Positions 1-10,509 of a stretch of DNA of 64,000 nucleotides are shown piece by piece. The stretch spans positions 9,886,723 to 9,950,722 of the forward strand of contig NC_087066.1 of the NCBI RefSeq assembly GCF_963678635.1, written 5' to 3'. The position numbers and the translations under genes were made by a program. This DNA comes from Symsagittifera roscoffensis. Its lineage: Eukaryota; Xenacoelomorpha; Acoela; Convolutidae. Under the pieces are notes generated by a model. The model saw only the letters and a list, made by a program, of their open reading frames with translations. It made no database searches and was not told the DNA's origin. Within the stretch, counting starts at the first letter, position 1. Each line of letters begins with the position of its first letter.

Positions 1-528
1 TGATCAAAACAGTCTATAGAAACGGATGGGCTGCAACAAAATGAAGCTCGCGGACGGCAAAACGAATTTCTTCAGTTCCGTGGAAGGAACACAAGTTTCG
101 TTCTAAACAATGAATTTCTGAAACCCGCCGTGGTCATGAAAAGTTTTGGAGTACATATCCGTTATTACATCACATGGAGCAGCCACATAGGTAAAAAGCT
201 CAAAAATTCATTCGAATAACATTTTGTAAAGCAGAACATCTGAGCAAATACCATTCCTCATTCAAAATTTTGTCTCTGCAAATCAATGATTCTGCGAATG
301 ATCAGCTACGCATCGCCATGTGTCCATATCACTCAAACATCTGTACATGAGCTAGAAACATTCCAAAAACGCGTGCTAAAGAGGGTACTGCATGATAATT
401 CAACGAAATAACAATCGCTACTTGAAATAGTCAACAGCTCCCTCTATCTCTATTTTTCTCAAATTCTTGATCTTTTAGAACTTTCAAAAAGTATCAAACA
501 ACTGCAACCGACTCCAAACTTTAGAACT
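1..528. other. Unassigned flank left of the old Gypsy copy
   Basis: AT-rich sequence with no open frame, RNA gene or repeat that I recognise. It is host sequence on the left side of the minus-strand LTR element. Its last three bases (ACT, 526-528) match the three bases on the other side of that element (10124-10126), so before the insertion this flank was continuous with the sequence now starting at 10124. Confidence 0.6.
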
Positions 529-1420
529 TGTTACATTCGCCCGGAAATACAAATCGACGGAAAATAAAATTAGGTTAAAAAACGACTGGCTAGCGTCTAA
601 ACGCAGCTCTACATGCTTTAACCGTCTCTACCAAAGCAAGTTCTTTGTGTGGTCATTTTGTCATCGGGTCGACAAAATCGTTACTGTTTTGGGCTATCGG
701 CAAGAACGCTCACATTAACTTAGTTACATGCAAAAAAAGTGAACTCATGGCTGGGTCTCAGTATCCCCAGACCACGAGGTCGCTACTTATTTATTATTCT
801 ACTTTTGGTTTTTTTCAGTAGATAAAAATCATAACATCCATCGGAGATGAATCAACCCTTTCCCTCAACTCCTAGCTTCTCATACTCTGAAAATGAATTC
901 AAAGTTAATTAAATTCAACTCAGGACCTTCCAAGAAGCTAAAAGTTTTTAAAAGGGAGTTACAGTTTCCTTCCCGAGACCCTTCCGGATTCTGGAATCCG
1001 GACGAAGAGCGATCTTATCTTCCTTTGGGAAGGCTGGTAAAGTCGTCCCAATACCCCTTTTTTTCTCGGGAATTATTCGGTAATGAATGTACAGTTACAA
1101 TCGTTACTATTCGGAATGGAGTTCCACTATAACTTCTTCGTTCGTTGCTATTCCTCGTTCGTCTTGTCTGTTTGATTGAATATTGTTCTTCTGTTTGCTC
1201 TTTTTTTCAGTTGTAGCGAAAATTCAATTTCGTGACGTGTCTTTATTTCAGAACTATTTTTTAAAACTTTTTACTTCATGCCGAACTGACCATTCCAAAT
1301 CCGTTGAATCGTTTGATTAGTACAGCTAATCAGCTAAAGCTGCCAGTTTTCCCAGTCTACGGTTACAATAAAATTTCGAAGTCGCCATGCATTTTGGCGC
1401 CAATCTGGTCGAATGTCACA
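529..1420 (-). repeat. 3' LTR of the old Gypsy copy
   Basis: In element orientation it starts TGTGACATTCGACCAG at 1420 and ends CGAATGTAACA at 529. The ends form an imperfect inverted repeat, as expected for LTRs. It aligns with 7318-8053 plus 9996-10123 (the other LTR of this copy) and, more distantly, with both LTRs of the young element. The outer side is preceded by ACT, the candidate target duplication. Confidence 0.85.
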
Positions 1421-1866
1421 TACTCCCCGGACAGCCCGGTCAATGTCCTCATTGAGTCTTGTGGTATTCATTAAAATGGTACAGTGCCATCAAATTTTTT
1501 TTACAAAAAGCTGGAAATCACTCTTATCCACGTCAAATAGACTCATTGCAGAATACAAATTTCATCACACTACACTGTAAAAACCTTACAAATTCTTTCA
1601 CTAATCTGCACTTTTGAGGATATAACTTAAGATAAAACTTTTTAACTGACTTTTAATGCCAATGCCTCGGTTTAAAATTTTTCCTCCTAGGTTTAAAAGG
1701 TGTTGGGACGCAGGACAGTCCTGCCGACCAACTAACTAAAATTATCCTACTATTCTTCTCCTCGGAATTTAAGTTTTTTTTTGGTCTTGATTATTAAAAA
1801 TATGGAACTTCGTGGTTAGAATGAACACTGAAATAACCTCCTTCTTCAAGAGATTACCCAAGCCCT
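1421..1866 (-). other. 3' untranslated tail of the old Gypsy copy
   Basis: The reverse complement matches 38868-39309, the segment between the last ORF and the 3' LTR of the young element. Shared blocks include GGCAGGACTGTCCTGC, GTAATCTCTTGAAGA and the LTR-proximal GTCCGGGGAGTA. It shows that the tail is a conserved part of the family. Its right edge is the internal deletion junction into gag. Confidence 0.8.
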
Positions 1867-4416
1867 CATGTCCGGTTGGTTTTGCTTTTTGGCAATCACG
1901 CAAGTCAGGGCTCTCCCTTCCAGGTTGCAGGTGAGCGCGCTGCATTCTTGTCTTTCTGTCAAGTCTTCCTCCTCAAAATGCAGCTTCATGACTCCTATCC
2001 AGGTATCTACACAGCCGTCAGATTCGTTTTTATAGCATCTTGGTTTCCTAAATACCCTTCTGGACTTCTCGCTTCCTTTACTGCTACTAGATAACCTCGT
2101 CAGGAAAGTTTCCAAGGACCTGTTCAGAGGTTCAAACGCTGTAGCCATTGCCGTTGCATCACGTGAATGCCCCGCTTGAGCGTCGTTTGCATCCGATAGA
2201 GGCTCCGGAAGTTCCCTTTTGTTCGAGTAGAGATGTGGCCACTCCAACTCCAACTGTACAGCGTGCGCCTTCAGCGCCTTTCACCGGTATTGTCCAGAAA
2301 AGTTTTTGTGGAGTAGAGTTATGAAAAAACCTAAGGGCAACAGGAACCAGGACCAGTTTGTTGTCGTTGACTAATGTTCCATCCTTGATATGAAGGTCCT
2401 ATTGGAAGGTCTCAACGTAGCTCCATATCTGTTCAGATAACTTACGTTTTCTATCGCGTTTTTCACGTCTTTTGAGACTTCATCTTCAGACATTGTTTTT
2501 TTGATTTAATTGCTTGAGCAATGGTCGCTGAAGGAAACTGAGGACCATGATAATTTCATATCTAGTTTTGTTTTTCCTTCACCAATTCTGGCAAAAATGA
2601 GATAATTTTTTTGTCTACGCAGTTTGTTTTCCTTCTCTATATTTTGGCAGAATTAGTAAACTTTTCTGTGATAAATCCCAATTAGATTGAAGTAAAATCA
2701 TTTTTACTAGATTGATCCATATGTGAAAACTTTTTAGAAAGGATCAGCTGTAGGTAAAAATAACACTTACCTGTGAAAATAAAACGTTTGAAATCAACTT
2801 TGGATTAGCCCAAAGGAAAAAAATGCTTTAAGAAGATTCTCGGGTGGTTTCATCGCCTAGCTTGGTTGACTTCATCCTTGATCCGCATGACTCCAGCTTG
2901 TGGAATCACATCTCCCAGGTGTGTTTGCGTATCGCGTCGGTCGTTCGTCTGAAGTCTGTCGGTTGCCAGTAGAACCTCCTCTGATGTTTGGGCCCCTCGG
3001 CCTCTTATCCCCTGTGGCATAGTTTGATGAACTGCCTCTATCTCTCGTGGATCCATATGTTCTTCTTCTGTTTGGTTGTTCGTTGACGTTCACTCTCGGC
3101 TCCCTGTTGGGCTCTCCTGAGTGCCTCTATTCCTCAATCCACCCCAATCCAACCTATCCATTATAGCCTGAGTGCGCCTCTCCATCATCTCGCCTATCCT
3201 AGTGTCGAGAGTCCCAAGAGTCTACTCTTGCTGACTTCGTTATTTGTCCATTTTATCTCTCAGTCGTGTCTCTCTTTGTTCAGCTTCCCTTGTCTTTCGC
3301 GGCAAGTTTTTGGCCAAGTATTCATCCGTCCTTTTCTTCAAGCGTTTTTCGCTCCTGTTGACTTCTTGTCTATTGCGGTCGATCTCTTCCCGCAGGCTTT
3401 CTCTCAACGTGGACTGCTCATCCAGTTCACTCATTCTTAAGGAAATCTGTTCATTCTGCTCTCCTATGCTGTCCACTATGCTGGTCATGGCCTCCTGGAT
3501 CGATGCCCCGTTCTCCACTTATGACGTCACTAGTGGAGGCGTCACCCTATCGCTTCCAGGCAGTTTAGTGCTGGTCGAGATCCGAGTTTCACTTCTCTGT
3601 CTCGATTTTCTTCATAATCCGCTTCCGGTACTGCTGATGAGTTACTTGGCTGTGTTCCTGTTCTTTCCAGGTTGCACTTCCGAATCTGTCACGATCACAA
3701 ACTCTCTTGACTGTTGTGATCCATCTATGGTCTTTTTTTTTGTCCTGACCACACCAAATCGGTCCAAAGAGCCAGTCTCCCTGTTGGTGGATGCTCCATT
3801 TTTTTCTAGTTCGAATTGATGAGGCTTATCTGAGATTCGAAGTCATCTTGTTCGTCATCGTCCTCCTCCTCTTCCTGGGTTTCTAACTTCTCGCAAACAC
3901 CCGTTTCCATAGTAAATCGGAAGAAGTTTCCAGAAATGTTCTTCACTCTTTCTGAAAACGAGGAGGACGTTGCCGTTTTCTCTGTCACCCCATGCATCAT
4001 GGAATTATCAGTGGGCGATCTTGTTGTTGCTACATTGTCAGTCGAGATGCCGGACAGTTCCGATATCTTCTCTCGATCTAGAGTCCCGGTGGAAGTGGCA
4101 CAAAATTGGCCCAGTTCTACTGGAGTAGATTCCTTCGCCAACCTTCTGTTCCTATTCTCTTCCGTTCTATGTCCCGCCCAGTTCTCATCCAGCGCAGGGT
4201 CCGGATGAATCTCTACTTCTAACATTGCCTTTTGGCCTTCGGAGGACGTTTGACTCCTGGTTTTAACCATTCCGTCTGAAACTTTTTTCACTTTTTGGTC
4301 CAGGTTTGTGCAATCGTTTCCACAAAAGGGTCAATCGACGATTTTCCTTGCCTCTTTGGTATAATTTTTCTAGAGCTATCACTTAGTTTAGTAATTCTCG
4401 ACTTGTCTAGACTCAT
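1862..4416 (-). pseudogene. Decayed gag of the old Gypsy copy
   Basis: Translated blocks match the gag of the young element in order. They are an N-terminal block starting M-S-L-D-K-S-R-I at 4416, the block at 4291-3806 (shared VKTRSQ-, ASTPVE- and SFSER-like segments), the coiled-coil block at 3518-3240, a block at 3093-2850 (shared RRKTYGST) and a capsid-like block at 2253-1862 (shared AGHSRDATAMATAFEPLNRS). Stops and frameshifts separate the blocks. About 600 bp at 2260-2850 has no counterpart in the young gag and may be a later insertion. Gag coding stops abruptly where it is joined to the element's 3' tail near 1866, just before the region that would lead to the zinc knuckles. No protease, RT or integrase is present. 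This copy could have moved only with proteins supplied by another element. Confidence 0.85.
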
Positions 4417-7317
4417 TTTTGATTTATCACTTCTTACCGCTTACACACTCACTTTGTTTATTATTGTTTTTTTTTGTTTGACAACTGATAAAAATAACAC
4501 AAAAGTTTCACTTAAATAGTGACCACGAATCCTTATAGGTTATCACAGTACAGCGTGTATACAATTTATTCACAACAATTGATTATTGGTTATTGGATTT
4601 GAAACTAGCACAGATTGATGATCTCAATATATATAAAAGATAGTGTACTCACTATCCACTCAAGAACAATTATTGAGGATTTAAAACCAAAAACGAAGAA
4701 AGTTAAAAAATATATATATTTTTAAAAAAGTGAATTTGTGTAATGCACTTGGTCTGTCACAGTTCAGTAGTCGAACTTGTTTTAAAGAAAGAGTTTTCCC
4801 TGTTCAGTGCCGAACTAAACCGAAAAAACTTGAAGGCAGTATTTTCTCAAGTGGGCGACTATTGCACCCACTGAGTCCTGTGTTACCTATCTGCCTTCGG
4901 ATTACCCGAGCTAGACCTACTAAAATCCTCAATGCAACCACTTTTCCAAAAAATAGTTTGGATTTTAATCCATACGAATCAGTGTCAAACTCTGTTTTCA
5001 GTTAGACCTATCTCCGGGTTTAGACCTGTTTTGTTTTACTATGCTCTTTTCAAATTTTTATTTAAGGGCAAGTAACCATTGCAGTCACTGCTTTCTAGCC
5101 TGATTTTTAATATCCTTATACTTTTCACTACGTATCTCACTTTCGTCTACGTACGTTTTAGTATCCCTACCGCCTTTTTTCGTTTTAAAAATTATATTAA
5201 AAATGATAATTTTGGGACCCCTCCGGATTGACGAATTGTAGGACCCTTCCGGATTGGCAAAAATTGGGACCCTTCCGGATTGGCAAAGTTGGGACCCTGC
5301 CGGATTGGCAAAATTGGGGTCTTCCCGGATTGGCAAAGTTAGGACCCTTCCGGATTGGCAAAAGTAAGACCACTCCGAATTGGGACCTCTCCGAGTTGGT
5401 AAAAATAGCCTTTCCGGGGCCTTCAAAAATCACACACAAGACCCCTCCTAATACCGTTTCCGAGCCTATTATGCTATACGAACTAACTAGGAAGGGTATA
5501 TTCTAGCCCTAGATGCTTCCGGATTGAAGCTAAGCAGCTTATTTGACGTTTCTCCTTAACTGTGAAGGGTCTTTTGACTAGCCTAGTTTCGACTCGACTA
5601 TCTTTTTCTGGATTCCTTAGCCCTTCCTTTTTGTCGAGAACAGCGTAAAAATGCCCTATTTAACCGTTACTAACGTTTGGTAGGTGTATAAGGGCTTTCC
5701 GAAAATTTTTTTACAAAACGTGAAGGGTCTACCTTCACAAATTGGTAACATTGCTAAAAACAATCCTAAAAAATTGCTATGCTAATTTTTTTCAATAAAC
5801 AAAAGCTTTATGAGCAATGGCACCTAATATCTGTTCGAACGGGACAAAGGTCAACTGGATTTGTCAATTAGTTCCAAAGTTATTAAGCAAAATGTCTTTT
5901 CTTCAAAGTCAAAAAATTTTCTATCTTATAGGTTCTACCTAACTGTTTTGCAATTCTTGTCTTATTGTTCAAAAAATTGTTGATCCGAGCTCAAAAGGCC
6001 TATACTTTTCTAGTTCAATGTAGAAGACCCGATCTATAACGTCCCAGTTGAAAAAATTCGTCAAAAACAATTCTGTTTGGACCCCTCCGGGTTGATGAAT
6101 CCACTAAATCAAACAGTTTAAGATCGATTACTCTGGTTCCCGGAAGTTTATTGGCAAACATGTTGATTCACTAGTGAACATTGTCCAAATTACAATTTTT
6201 TTTGACTTAATTCAAAAATTTTGAAAAATTTTTATATTTTGTAGCGTTTCTTTTTTTCAAAAATTTCGAAACACTGGATTCCAGCACCCAATTAGTTCCA
6301 ACCACGTCCGAACTAAATTTAACCGGTTCTACTAATTAACCAGTACAGTTACGATGTAACTCACTAATTTAGGGATTTTTTCCGTTTCAAAAAAATTTGA
6401 TATCTCAAAAATCGCGATTTGTGGGGGTTCAAAACACCACTATTTTGACCCTAAAAGCCTGTCTGATTACTATGTTTTTCACTGAAAAACGACGTAAGAG
6501 TATTAATACAGGCAGTATAAATAGTAATATCAGTAAAATCATACCCCTCCGGGTTTTTTCAATATCAGAATTAAGGTGTTTAACTCGAAAATTCGCAACT
6601 CGGTGGAGGGTCACTTCAATGTAGTCACTGTCGAGCCCCCCACAGATGGTTATCTTATTTTTTGTATCAAAATGGATACAAAACTTGTTAACGATACCCA
6701 AAAGTTGATTGTTGTTGTCGTTGAGACCATTCCTGGTAATCCTTGCGCTACTTGACGGATCAGTCTTCCGCTCTGATCCCAAGACCCCTCCGGATTGAGC
6801 GCAAATTAGCATTAACGTGCTTAATTACTCAAAAAACCCTACAGTACATGCACCAGAAACGGGCCACCATTTTGATCGTAACAATCCTGTTTGATAAAAC
6901 TTCCTGTAACAACAAAATATCTAACAACAACAAACGGGAGGGTCGGATCACATCTTGTCTGTAGGGATGAATTCTACTGATTTTATAATTTTTTTTTACT
7001 GTTCATGGTTTTTTCGGTTACTTCTTTATGTTTTTGGTTTTTTCTTGGGTACTACATTTTTTTTGGTTTATTGTATGTCTTTTGGTCATATACCTCTCAG
7101 GAAACGACGGGACGGCCGATCCGCCCACCTTTCACGATACGTGAGTTTTCGGTCTTAACTAGGTTAAAAATCGAAATCCGGGAGTCCGGAAAGCTTCCGC
7201 GTTCCGAACTACCCTTCCGCCCCTTTGCTCAGGGCCCCTGGCGCGGAGTGCTCATTAACGGTTCTGCCGGTCTTGTTGTTAAAAAGAATAACACACAGGA
7301 GCGCCATAAAACAAATA
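4417..7317 (-). other. Leader (5' untranslated region) of the old Gypsy copy
   Basis: About 2.9 kb between the 5' LTR and gag, matching in order the leader of the young element (16617-19574). Shared landmarks are the PBS-like sequence next to the LTR (7296-7306), one half of the GAGCACTCCGC hairpin and the motif array at 5216-5399. Open frames in it are short and have no recognisable product. A leader of this length is unusual for Gypsy elements but is conserved here between two diverged copies. Confidence 0.75.
5216..5399 (-). repeat. Array of the CCGGA-GGGTC motif (8 copies)
   Basis: Eight diverged copies of a motif close to AATCCGGAGGGGTC (seen here as GACCCCTCCGGATT on the plus strand), spaced about 20-27 bp apart. 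The spacers share GGCAAA-type sequence. The array corresponds in position to the 18612-18798 array in the leader of the young element. Preservation in two diverged copies suggests a role for the element, for example protein binding to DNA or RNA, which is inference. Confidence 0.85.
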
Positions 7318-8053
7318 TGTAACATTCGCCAGGAAGTGCATATCTACGGAAAGTAAAGCTAGGTTGTAAAACGACTGGTTAGCGTCTAAATACCGCTCTA
7401 CATGCTTTTAGCCGTCTCTACTAAAGCCAGTTCTTTGTGTTGTTCTTTTAACGTCGGGTCGACGGAATCGTTACTGTTTTGGGCTATTGGACAGAATGCT
7501 CAGATTAACTTAATTATATGCAAAAATAGTGAGCTCATGGCTGGGTCTCAGTATCCCCAGACCACGAGGACTCTCCTAAAAACAGGGCTACTACTTATTT
7601 ATTGTATTAAAATTGTTTTTGTTGAGTAGATAAAAATCATCATATCCATCGGAGATGGATCAACCCTTTCCTTCAACTCCTAGCTTCTCATACTCTGAAA
7701 ATGAACTCGTTGTTACTCAAATTCAACTCCAGGACATTCCAGGAAGCTAAGAGTTATTAAGAAGGAGTTACACTTTCATTCCCGAGACCCTTCCGGACTC
7801 TGGAATCCGGACGAAGAGCGGTCTTATCGTCCTTCCGGAAGGCTGGTGAATTCGTCCCAATACCCTTCCTTTTTCTCAGGAAGTCTTCGGTAACGATTTT
7901 ACAGTTAATCGTTACTATTCGGAATATTCTTTCGTTATTGTCAACCACTACAACTTCTTCGTTCGTTGCTATTCATCGTTCGTTTTGTCTGATTCAAGGA
8001 ATATTGTTCTTCGAACGAATTTTTAAAATTTATTACGTCACGCAAAACTGATC
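7318..8053 (-). repeat. 5' LTR of the old Gypsy copy, PBS-side part
   Basis: It starts at the LTR end TGTAACATTCGCC (7318, the 3' end of the LTR in element orientation) and runs to the 9-bp duplication AAACTGATC at 8045-8053, where the MULE has inserted. The rest of this LTR lies at 9996-10123. It matches the other LTR of this copy (529-1420) along its length. Confidence 0.85.
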
Positions 8054-8125
8054 GGGAAACGGACTTTATCCTCCACGGTCATTATCCTCCAGGCGATATC
8101 CTCCACCATTATCCTCCATTTCTCA
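8054..8125 (+). repeat. Left TIR of MULE copy 1 with ATCCTCC units
   Basis: The outer roughly 50 bp pair with 9935-9986. Within and just beyond the TIR the heptamer ATCCTCC (or TTCCTCC) recurs about six times, a sub-repetitive end that could hold several transposase-binding sites (inference). Confidence 0.85.
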
Positions 8126-8246
8126 AACAGGGACTTTTTCCTCCATTTTTATCCCCCAATTTTATGAATTTGGATGTTTTCCTCCAATTAGTAAATTCAG
8201 TCAAATTATTAGATTATATCCAATATTTGATCATTTCAGACAATAA

Positions 8247-9587
8247 ATGGAACTTCCTGATCATTCCGCGTACGGGCAGCCCAATTATATGGAACAAGTT
8301 GACTTCGGAACATCTGAAGACGAGCTTTCCTGCAATGAAACAGTTTCCTTTGAGGAATTTGAGGGTGAACCTAGAAGTTCCACGCCAATAATTGTTGATA
8401 GTGACGTTGAAGTACCCGAAACTCCAAGTACCATTCAACCCGACGAAGAGAATGACGTTTTTATCGACCTTCCTAGTCATGCTAAGAAAGGGGGAAATTT
8501 GGTAGCAGAAGTAACTGGATATGTCTATTCGCATAAGAGGTCTAATATTTGGACATGCACGGTTCGCACTAAGGAGGTTCGCTGCTACGCCGCCATTAAG
8601 AAGGTCGATGGGAAGTATCAAAAATTAGGCCACCATAAATGCGAGGCTAGGCCTGGTATAGTTAAGAAAAAGAGAATTGCTTTTGAGTCTAAGAAGCTAG
8701 CAAAGTCGCAGCCTTTCAAATCAACGAATGCAATAATTGACGATGCTCTTCTTGATTTAGCCGATGAGACACCATCTGGAGCACTTGCTAAGAAAGACTC
8801 TATCAGGCGATGTGTTAGTCGAGTTCGCCAAGAAAACCGCCCGAAACATCCTTTTGATCTGACGTTTAAATTAGAACTTGACCACGTCCCGAGTAATTTT
8901 TTGCGTGGTGATATTCGTTCAGGCGATCGCCGACATCTCCTATTTGCAACAGAAAATCAAAAAAGTCACTTGAAAAATGCGAAAACGTGGTTCATAGATG
9001 CAACGTTTAAAGTCGTTAAGGAGCCATTCAAGCAACTATTCTCAATTCACACGTTCGTCACTAATAGTGCATCGCAAGAGAGGCAGCATGTACCTATATC
9101 GTTTGCAATAATGTCAGGAAGAAGCATGAATGATTATAAAAGTGTACTGCAAGAACAATTAGATGTCGCTGGACGATGCAAAGTGGAAGAGGTCGTTTGC
9201 GATTTTGAAGTGGCGCTTTGGAAAGCAATACAATCAGTCTTTCCTCAAACGTCGATTAGAGGCTGTTATTTCCATTGGACACAAGCGGTTTTTAAGCACA
9301 TCACTGAGAATGGACTTAAAGATGCGTACTCTTCTGTTGAAACGATCCGCACATTCCTCCGGAAGGTATTGTCTCTACCGTTGCTTCCCAGTGAATTGAT
9401 ACGTCGGGCATTTAAACTTTTGAATCAAGAGGCAAAGACCTTCAACGACAATCGTCTCGTAACGTTCATGGAGTACGTACAAAGGCAGTGGATATACTCG
9501 AAAATGTTTCCACCTGAGACCTGGTGCCAGTTCAGGCTATGTGGAGAAGCAAAAGCTTCTTTTCGAGGTTTGGAATGCTTTCATTGA
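8247..9587 (+). pseudogene. MULE transposase with FLYWCH-type zinc finger, C-terminally damaged
   Basis: An open frame of 446 codons for the transposase that would cut and move the MULE. The acidic N-terminus (residues 1-80) is followed by a FLYWCH-like zinc finger (about 88-140: IWTC, then VRCYAAIKK, then GHHKC). The MULE catalytic domain spans about 235-380: first Asp in WFIDATFKVV, second Asp in VVCDFEVALWKAI, followed by the family's GCYFHWTQAV block. Compared with copy 2, about 165 bp is missing after position 9531 (codons for CQF). The frame then enters an unrelated phase and stops at 9587, so the C-terminal part of the domain, where the third acidic residue and the W-H-R region lie, is lost. 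This copy is therefore probably inactive. The start at 8247 is the first ATG of the long frame; an upstream exon at about 8164-8235 cannot be excluded because TTTCAG precedes 8237. Confidence 0.85.
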
Positions 9588-9914
9588 AGGCAACATCAGT
9601 GCCGGAACCATGCATGGTAGGTGCTCACGGCTTCTTGGATGTCCGAGTAATTTGTAATTTTGCTGTTGATTATTGCCCTCATTCTTCTGTTTTAACGATA
9701 CTTTCTTCTAATACATTCCAATTTGATAATATATTCTATACCTTAATCTCATCATTTTAGACATTTTAGTACCAGATTCTGATCACTCACCTCACAAAAG
9801 CCTTTACAACCTATTTTCAAAAAAATATTAGTTAAAAAGTTACCCTCAGTGGTCTGAAACTATGATTTTTAGATTCAGCGTCTTTATCCTCCAACATTTG
9901 GCGGATAAAGTCCC

Positions 9915-9986
9915 TCGGAGGACTTTATCCGCCATGGAGGATATCGCCTGGAGGATAATTACCGTGGAGGATAAATTCCTGTACCC
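9915..9986 (-). repeat. Right TIR of MULE copy 1
   Basis: The reverse complement of this segment matches the left TIR, including the GGAGGATAT-GCC-TGGAGGATAA block. It also contains a small inverted pair, GGCGGATAAAGTCC and GGACTTTATCCGCC, around 9900-9932. It ends with GTACCC just before the 9-bp duplication. Confidence 0.85.
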
Positions 9987-9995
9987 AAACTGATC

Positions 9996-10123
9996 ATTCC
10001 CGATCCGTTAAATAGTTCGATTAGTACAGCTGATCAGCTAAAACTGCCAATTTTCCCAGTCTACGGTTACAATAAAATTTCGAAGTCGCCATGCATTTTA
10101 CCGCATTCTGGTCGAAGGTCACA
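9996..10123 (-). repeat. 5' LTR of the old Gypsy copy, outer part
   Basis: It continues the LTR interrupted at 8053 and contains the blocks CAGTCTACGGTTACAATAA and CGAAGTCGCCATGCATTTT that are also in the other LTR (about 1355-1395). It ends with GGTCACA at 10123, the reverse complement of the LTR start TGTGACC. Confidence 0.85.
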
Positions 10124-10509
10124 ACTCTTGCATCAGTGGTCGATCATTAGTGGAAAAATTCGAACCCCCTAAGTAAGAACGGAAATGTACGAATTGAGGT
10201 CTGCTTCAGAACAAGCCGAGTTGTAACTATCTACCCCCATGTGTGGACTTCTACAATCCACTCGGACTTTAAAATCGCCTTTTGGTATTACTTCGAAAAC
10301 AAATACAATCACCACAAGTCCCGTACATGGTAGTACGGATGTGACTGTCACTCATGCAGAATTAACTAGAAACATTGGTCTTCATAGGAAGAAATTCCTC
10401 TAGCGACGCTGGAAATTCAAAACATTAACAACTTAAATGTTCAATTCTTTCAATGCAGGTTGCGTACTTGGCACAATAAATGACAATACATCTTTCGAAT
10501 CTTTTTATT

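Larger units (their letters stand above)
8054..9986 (+). mobile_element. Mutator-like DNA transposon (MULE), copy 1
   Basis: A 1,933-bp element with terminal inverted repeats of about 50 bp. The left end starts GGGAAACGGACTTTATCC and the reverse complement of the right end starts GGGTACAGGAATTTATCC. Both continue with CTCCACGGT and repeated ATCCTCC units. A perfect 9-bp target duplication, AAACTGATC (8045-8053 and 9987-9995), is typical of MULEs. It interrupts the 5' LTR of the old Gypsy copy. It encodes one transposase gene (8247-9587), which carries an internal deletion near its C-terminus. Confidence 0.92.
529..10123 (-). mobile_element. Old, internally deleted Ty3/Gypsy-type LTR element (minus strand)
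   Basis: Read on the minus strand, this is a 5' LTR (10123-9996 plus 8053-7318, split by a MULE), a roughly 2.9-kb leader, a decayed gag (about 4416-1862), a 3' tail (about 1866-1421) and a 3' LTR (1420-529). Every part has a diverged counterpart in the same order in the young element at 15680-40246. All of pol and the downstream ORFs are missing. Gag similarity stops at a position equivalent to about 21495 of the young element and resumes at about 38868, so about 17.4 kb has been lost. LTR ends read TGTGAC and TAACA in element orientation, with a candidate 3-bp target duplication ACT (526-528 and 10124-10126). The LTRs differ visibly from each other (about 85% by eye over their first 250 bp), so the insertion is much older than the plus-strand element. 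The coordinates include the later MULE insertion. Confidence 0.85.

Noticed and set aside
3244-3819. 191-codon plus-strand frame
   Set aside because: It is antisense to the decayed gag of the old Gypsy copy.
5085-5506. Open frames with repeating peptides such as FANPEGS or RIGK
   Set aside because: They are translations of the CCGGA-GGGTC motif array, seen on both strands, not a repeat protein.
9524-9760. Additional small gene after the MULE transposase
   Set aside because: It is a frame through the 3' end of the transposon in the wrong phase of the deleted transposase.
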